From Stereocaulon alpinum (Eukaryota; Ascomycota; Lecanoromycetes; Lecanorales; Stereocaulaceae): a stretch of DNA of 12,708 nt. Shown piece after piece: positions 8,730-12,708 of the stretch. The position numbers were made by a program, and so were the translations under genes. The stretch covers positions 1 to 12,708 of the forward strand of contig JAEUBA010000288.1 in assembly GCA_018257865.1 (NCBI GenBank). Reading direction: 5' to 3'. The notes under the pieces are model-generated. The model saw nothing but the letters and a program-made list of their open reading frames with translations, did not search any database and was not told the origin of the DNA. The stretch's first letter is position 1, and each line of letters begins with the position of its first letter.

Positions 8730-10569
8730 TCACTCAGCATCCAACACCTCCTCAATCCTCCTCAACCCTTCCCTCAATTTATCCTCCCCAATAGCAAAAC
8801 AGATCCTCACCCAACCTCTCTCCCCCTCTCCCTCTCCAACATGGAACCCTCTCCCAGCCGCAACGAGCGCACCCCTCTCCTTCAGCCTCTTCACCAGCAA
8901 ATCCTCGTCCATCTCCTCCCCAACCTTCCGAGTCCCCTTGGCCAATCTAGCAAAAACAAACAGCCCCGCCCGGGCATGCACATAGCTGATTCTGCGTCTC
9001 TTGAGCATGCTGGTGACGAGTGCGTAAGAGGTCGCCAGGCGCTGGCGCATGAGGTTCAGGAGATGTGGTAGGCGGGGAGAGGTTAGTAGGTGGGTGGTAC
9101 ATAGGCTAGAGAGAGAGGAGAGCTGGGTTGTGTTTAGGAAGGCGAGGGAGGTTAGGAGGGGCTGATTTGAGGGGGAGATGAGACTGGCCTTGTGGGGAGT
9201 TAGTTCGGATTTGAGGGGTGTATAGCGTTAATACGGATGTGGAAATGGTGTAACAGGAGGAGATAGGTGGGAGGGTTTGGGGCACATATCACGGGTATGG
9301 CGCGCGAGGGCGTTACGGCGTCAAGAGGAGGAGGAGGAGCACGTACCATTCTGAACCCACTGGGCCCGAGATCCTTGCTGATGCTCCAGATGACATGCAC
9401 GCGACTAGCATCAATCCCCTCCTCCGAACCTTCCCCATCAGGCTCCTCAGTCACCTCACCCTCCCCAGCCCCAACCTCCTTCGGACCCTCCAGCAGCGCC
9501 AGTGCAGAACCGAATCCCTGGCCCCATCCATTATTCTCCTCCTCTCCCTTCCCCCCCCAACCACTACCCGCCTCCTCAGCCCCTCCGCCGCCGTGCACCG
9601 ACAAGGCATACACCTCATCGCTCACGAAATGTAATCCCCTCTGCGCGCAGAAGAGCATACATTCACGTATCACGGCCGCAGGATAGCACTGCCCGAGCGG
9701 ATTAGTTGGATTGGTAAAAAGCATGGCTTTGACTCTCGTAGGCTCCGGCGCTGTATCGTAGGCGCGTTTCAGCGCAGGCAGAAGTGCCCCCGCTGGGGTA
9801 CCAAGGGATTGATGAACGGGGATGAGGTTGATGGTGGGGGAATGGAGGGAGAGGTGAAAATCGAAGCCATCTGGTTTCGACATGTCCTTGTCAGCCTAGA
9901 AAAACACCATAAACCGCAAATATTATCATCAGATGGCGAATTCTTGATGCCGAAGGTCCCATTTGATACCATACATTGATATAGGAAGCAATAACCAGGG
10001 CATGAAGCACTTACTCCAATAAGGCGCAGGCACCAACACGCTATCGCCCTCCTCACACAGACTATAAAACACCCCATCCAAACACGCACTCGCCCCCGCC
10101 GTCGCAACGATTTGCTCGGGGCGGATCGGGATCGCGGGACGGAAATATCGATTCACGACTTCTGCCAGGGCGGCAAGGAGGCTGGGATCTCCGCCGAGGC
10201 CTCTGGGGTATGAGAAGGACTGGCGTGTACGGAACGTAATTCAGCAAGTCCCGTTCACAAGTTTTACCCTTTAGAGGATGTGACGAGGAAGGGCAAGTAT
10301 AAGAAAGGGGGGGGCGATGAAGGTAGGCTTGCGAGACTGAGCGTAGGGACTCGTACCTCAGCGGTCATATCCTGCGCGATGGCCTGCTTGCATAAGATCT
10401 CTAGCTCGGGGCGCAGGAGCCAATTCTCTGCTGTTGCTAGGTCGATTTTGGGGGGTGTGGGATCTTTTGGGGAGTCGCGGGTGGAGGATTTGTTGTTGAT
10501 TTGGGGAAGCATTGCTTGCACTGTGCTGTGCATGCGTGAGGAGAGGTGGGGGGGGCCTAGGGGTGACAT
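8730..10569 (-). CDS. gliI: GliI-like PLP-dependent C-S lyase / aminotransferase
   Basis: This fold-type I PLP enzyme is of the ACC synthase/aminotransferase kind. In ETP pathways GliI cleaves C-S bonds of the bis-cysteinyl intermediate to free the dithiol. Four exons, 10569-10357, 10219-10015, 9870-9347 and 9188-8730, with introns of 137, 144 and 158 nt, give 466 residues. Landmarks in order are SYPRGLGGDPSLL, PAPYWNGFDFHL (split by intron 2), NPTNPLG at 193-199, the PLP pyridine-contacting D224 and Y227 in SDEVYALS, and the Schiff-base K305 in SISKDLGPSGFRM. The carboxylate-binding R442 lies in GWVRICFA. About 60 Gly/Glu-rich residues (233-293) are inserted between Y227 and K305. The third acceptor (9189) was chosen for phase. 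An alternative start is Met13. It sits 253 bases upstream of the next methyltransferase's stop on the same strand, perhaps with its own promoter. Confidence 0.87.
9410..9592 (-). repeat. Low-complexity Gly/Glu-rich coding insert
   Basis: This part of the PLP enzyme gene encodes residues 233-293, made largely of Gly and Glu with some Ala, Asn and Trp. On the plus strand it is a C/T-rich run including eight or more consecutive C near 9550. It keeps the reading frame and no splice sites clearly remove it, although a cryptic intron cannot be excluded. Confidence 0.6.
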
Positions 10570-10822
10570 TTTGGTTGTGGGTGGCTTTGAAAGACTATGT
10601 ATGGTTGGGGTGTGGGAGCAGGACTGGAGGTGGGAGAGAAACGGGCTTGAGAGAGTCTCCTTTGATACTTAAGTATGGTGAGCCATGCTGGATGGTAGCG
10701 GACCGTTGCAAGAGAGAATGCTTGTTATTGCTACCAACTATCGATGCAAAGACTGGTCTCCAATCACAGATCTGCGTCCCGCTTACCATTCCTCCACTCC
10801 ACTTATCCAGGCCGAAGCTATG
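10570..10822. promoter_or_regulatory. Promoter region of the PLP enzyme gene
   Basis: The 253 bases lie between the PLP enzyme ATG (10569) and the stop of the small methyltransferase (10823), both on the minus strand. A perfect 12-bp palindrome, atacttaagtat, lies at 10665-10676, about 95 bases upstream of the ATG. It could act as a TATA-like element or a dimeric binding site. The rest should be the neighbour's 3' UTR. Confidence 0.35.
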
Positions 10823-11828
10823 TTAGGCCGTCTTTCTACACCGAGCAAAGAATAGCTGCATTGATCCTCCTGTCGCCATGGGTACCTCCGATCGAGTGGG
10901 ATACAGCACGAAATCCACCTCGTCACACCCAGCATTGTGGAATGCCTGCTCGATCTCTTCCTTTGCAAAGCTATCATGAGCCACTGTGTGAGCAGCCGGA
11001 TACCGACCAGGGCCATGATCATGATCATGGTGATGCTGATGATGATGCTGATGAGCATGATCGCTACCACCTCCACCATTCTCAGCGCCCTTCCCAGTCC
11101 GCGCCGCCTGTAGCTGCTCTTGGTGTCTCTCTGCACTCGTCGCCCAATCAATCACCAAGAACACACCTCCAACCTTCACTCTGTCCACCAGTCGCTTCAC
11201 TGCCTCCTGGGGATCTTCAAGATGGTGCAACGCCATACAGATAGCTACGAGATCGAAATTCGAGAGATCTCTGGTGAGCAGGGCAGGGTCGACGGTAGGA
11301 GCCATGATATCGCCGTGAATGGCGTGCATTTGCTTTTCCGACAGGCCGCGTTCGAGAGCCGCTTCGTTGTATTTCCCTATCATGCCTTCCGACACATCCA
11401 TACCGACGCAGCTAGAAAAGTAAGGGGAAAGCGCCTGGGGGCACGTGTCAGCACGAGGGTGTTGGCGATGTGACCCGGAATGGCTTAGGTACGGCGGAGA
11501 CTCACTTGAGACGGTAGGCCATTTCCACATGCGTAGTCGAGCATCCTCTTGCCATTCCCCCCGTTGGCTGTCTCGTCAACGCCTACCCAGTGGAGGTTGG
11601 AGCGCAGGTGTTGGAAGATTGTCTGCTGGAGATCTTGGATCCATTTCTCTTTGAAAACGGATGTCGATGCCGTGCTGATACGGTCCGAGGTCTTAGCACC
11701 AGGCGTTGGGGACTTCGTGGAGGCTGTTAATGAGGATGGAGGTGAGAAACTCACTTCCAGTATTTCTGGTTCTTCTCCGCCAGTGTTTCATTTCGCTCTT
11801 CGTCAAGATCATCATAAACGTGTGACAT
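10823..11828 (-). CDS. Class I SAM methyltransferase, GliN/TmtA-like
   Basis: This small methyltransferase would methylate an amide nitrogen (GliN) or a freed thiol (TmtA/GtmA) of an ETP product; sequence alone does not decide. Three exons, 11828-11755, 11674-11506 and 11434-10823, with introns of 80 and 71 nt, give 284 residues. YWNTAS, typical of the family's N-terminus, is formed across the first splice. Motif I is MLDYACGNG (D71), motif II is GMDVSEGM (D94), followed by IHGDIMAP and the post-I segment LVAICMALHHLEDP near 143-156. VFLVIDWA ends the core. A histidine-rich loop at 207-221 has ten His in fifteen residues, before a C-terminal segment ending MQLFFARCR. The ATG 11828 was chosen because MSHVYDDL leads straight into the family sequence. 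The upstream region carries CCAAT boxes. It is the rightmost gene of the block. Confidence 0.86.
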
Positions 11829-12137
11829 GGATTATGATTATTGTTCCTGTGTGCCGAGTAATGTATCTCACAATGCTGACAAGTCTGACCCAGGTCGAGC
11901 CCGCTTCGAGATTTTGCCAATTGGCCAATAAGACGAAGATGCCTGAAGTTACCACGAGGGCTGGGTATACACTCTGTCTCTGGGAGTTCGCGAATGCTCA
12001 ATTCCGTGAGCCGGGGTCCTCGGTCATCACTTTACATTCCACCGATATCATTGAGATATCATTGAGTACCCTAGCGTGAGACTTTTCGGATCCTTCTCGC
12101 ATACTTTTCGGCGTAATCCTCAGGGGACCTTGGTAAT
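11829..12137. promoter_or_regulatory. Upstream region of the small methyltransferase
   Basis: No gene was seen in these 309 bases. They should contain the methyltransferase promoter. Besides the CCAAT cluster at 11917-11929, gatatcattga is repeated exactly in tandem at 12044-12065, giving two GATA cores. GATA factors act in nitrogen control in fungi, so regulation is possible but not shown. Confidence 0.4.
11917..11929 (-). promoter_or_regulatory. Clustered CCAAT boxes
   Basis: The stretch ccaattggccaat holds two CCAAT motifs on the plus strand and one on the minus strand, 89-101 bases upstream of the methyltransferase ATG. This is a typical distance for binding by the fungal CCAAT-binding complex. 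Function is inferred from the motif and its position. Confidence 0.45.
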
Positions 12138-12202
12138 CGGCCCGCTACCCCGGCCCGCTACCCCGGCCCGCTACCTCGGCCCGTTACAGCAGCCCGATAG
12201 CT
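12138..12202. repeat. 13-bp GC-rich tandem repeat, five units
   Basis: Units of consensus cggcccgctaccc start at 12138, 12151, 12164, 12177 and 12190. The first two are identical, the third differs by one base, and the last two diverge progressively, with a trailing cgg at 12203. It stands at the junction between the gene block and the AT-rich right flank. Confidence 0.85.
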
Positions 12203-12708
12203 CGGACTCTTGGTATCTGAAAGGAGAAAGCCAGTGATGAAAGATAATATACGACTAATCACAGCTGGAATAATAAAGCGAATAACATATAAGCAGATCT
12301 TTCTTACATCATTACACAGCCTAAAGATATAGAGTAGGAATAAACCGCTTTATAGTTTTGGCCCTAGACCGTAGATGTTTACATATTATCATTGAGAAGT
12401 CGTTAAGGTCAACGCGCTCCAAGCGTCTCCAGTACTAGGTTATCAAGACCTCGGAATAGATACTCTATCCCGTGTAAGTCTAAGTGTCTCTCTTAATTCA
12501 TATAGGATTATAAGAAAAGGTAAAATCTCGAAATAACTAAGTTTTTCAACTCTAATATAGCTTTCTATCGTATAATAATAGCTAGTAGTTGATTGATTGG
12601 TTTATACGCCTATTCTAGTATCTATATATACTAATGAGGGTGTTCTATTACATTATTTGTGAAACCAGTAGATGGTACACGTAGTGTGCCTTTCCTAGCC
12701 GCAAGAGA
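12203..12708. mobile_element. AT-rich right flank, lightly mutated repeat DNA
   Basis: Composition shifts to AT-rich with frequent TpA, though CpA and TpG persist, so RIP has been mild compared with the left flank. No gene was seen. The stretch from 12652 leftward may be an LTR read on the minus strand. A possible terminus ending in tgtaaaca lies near 12379, but I found no matching target-site duplication. Past 12652 composition returns towards normal, suggesting the element boundary. Confidence 0.45.
12588..12652 (-). repeat. LTR-like end, right inverted copy
   Basis: Read on the minus strand from 12652 it starts tgtaatagaacaccctc and matches 2521-2585 at 57 of 65 positions. This copy keeps the C and G bases that are T or A on the left, so it is the less mutated version. 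The TG start fits an LTR terminus. Both copies have their outer ends pointing away from the gene block. Confidence 0.65.

Noticed and set aside
9267..9705. Pro/Ser-rich plus-strand frames
   Set aside because: Antisense to the Gly/Glu-rich insert of the PLP enzyme; low complexity explains the long open frame.
11693..12001. 102-codon minus-strand frame starting upstream of the small methyltransferase
   Set aside because: It overlaps the first exon in another frame; the frame starting at 11828 gives the family N-terminus and splices in phase.
12379..12652. Complete solo LTR with TG..CA ends
   Set aside because: A plausible CA end exists near 12379, but no target-site duplication was found, so only the outer 65 bases are called.
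1..12708. tRNA, rRNA or CRISPR array
   Set aside because: No cloverleaf-like or rRNA-like sequence or regular spacer-repeat structure was seen; CRISPR is not expected in a fungal genome.

Overview
The window looks like nuclear DNA from a filamentous ascomycete (Pezizomycotina). Its genes carry 54-163 nt GT..AG introns, and the sequence is sharply split into a gene-bearing part of normal composition and TA-saturated flanks almost free of CpA and TpG, the signature of repeat-induced point mutation (RIP). I cannot name the species.

Layout: (1) About 1-3555 is RIP-degraded repeat DNA. It holds a possible fossil reading frame of about 560 codons (312-1990), a perfect 11-bp palindrome, and an LTR-like segment at 2521-2585. 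(2) About 3560-11830 is a compact block of five apparently intact, intron-containing genes: a GliG-like glutathione S-transferase (-), a GliM-like O-methyltransferase (-), a GliT-like dithiol oxidase (+), a GliI-like PLP C-S lyase/aminotransferase (-), and a small class I SAM methyltransferase of the GliN/TmtA/GtmA kind (-). The second and third genes share a 421-bp divergent promoter region; the third and fourth converge. (3) About 12138-12708 holds a 13-bp GC-rich tandem repeat and an AT-rich, lightly mutated stretch with a second LTR-like end (12588-12652), inverted relative to the left copy.

The five genes match the sulfur-handling and methylation part of epipolythiodioxopiperazine (ETP; gliotoxin/sirodesmin type) pathways. 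By family analogy, the transferase conjugates glutathione to an activated diketopiperazine, the PLP enzyme cleaves C-S bonds to release thiols, the flavoenzyme oxidises the dithiol to a disulfide, and the two methyltransferases modify O and N or S. No NRPS core, P450, GliJ-type dipeptidase, GliK, transporter or Zn2Cys6 regulator lies in the window, and transposon-derived DNA flanks the block. It is therefore either one arm of a larger ETP cluster or an isolated thiolation/protection module. All gene models were spliced by eye from reading frames, splice sites and family motifs.
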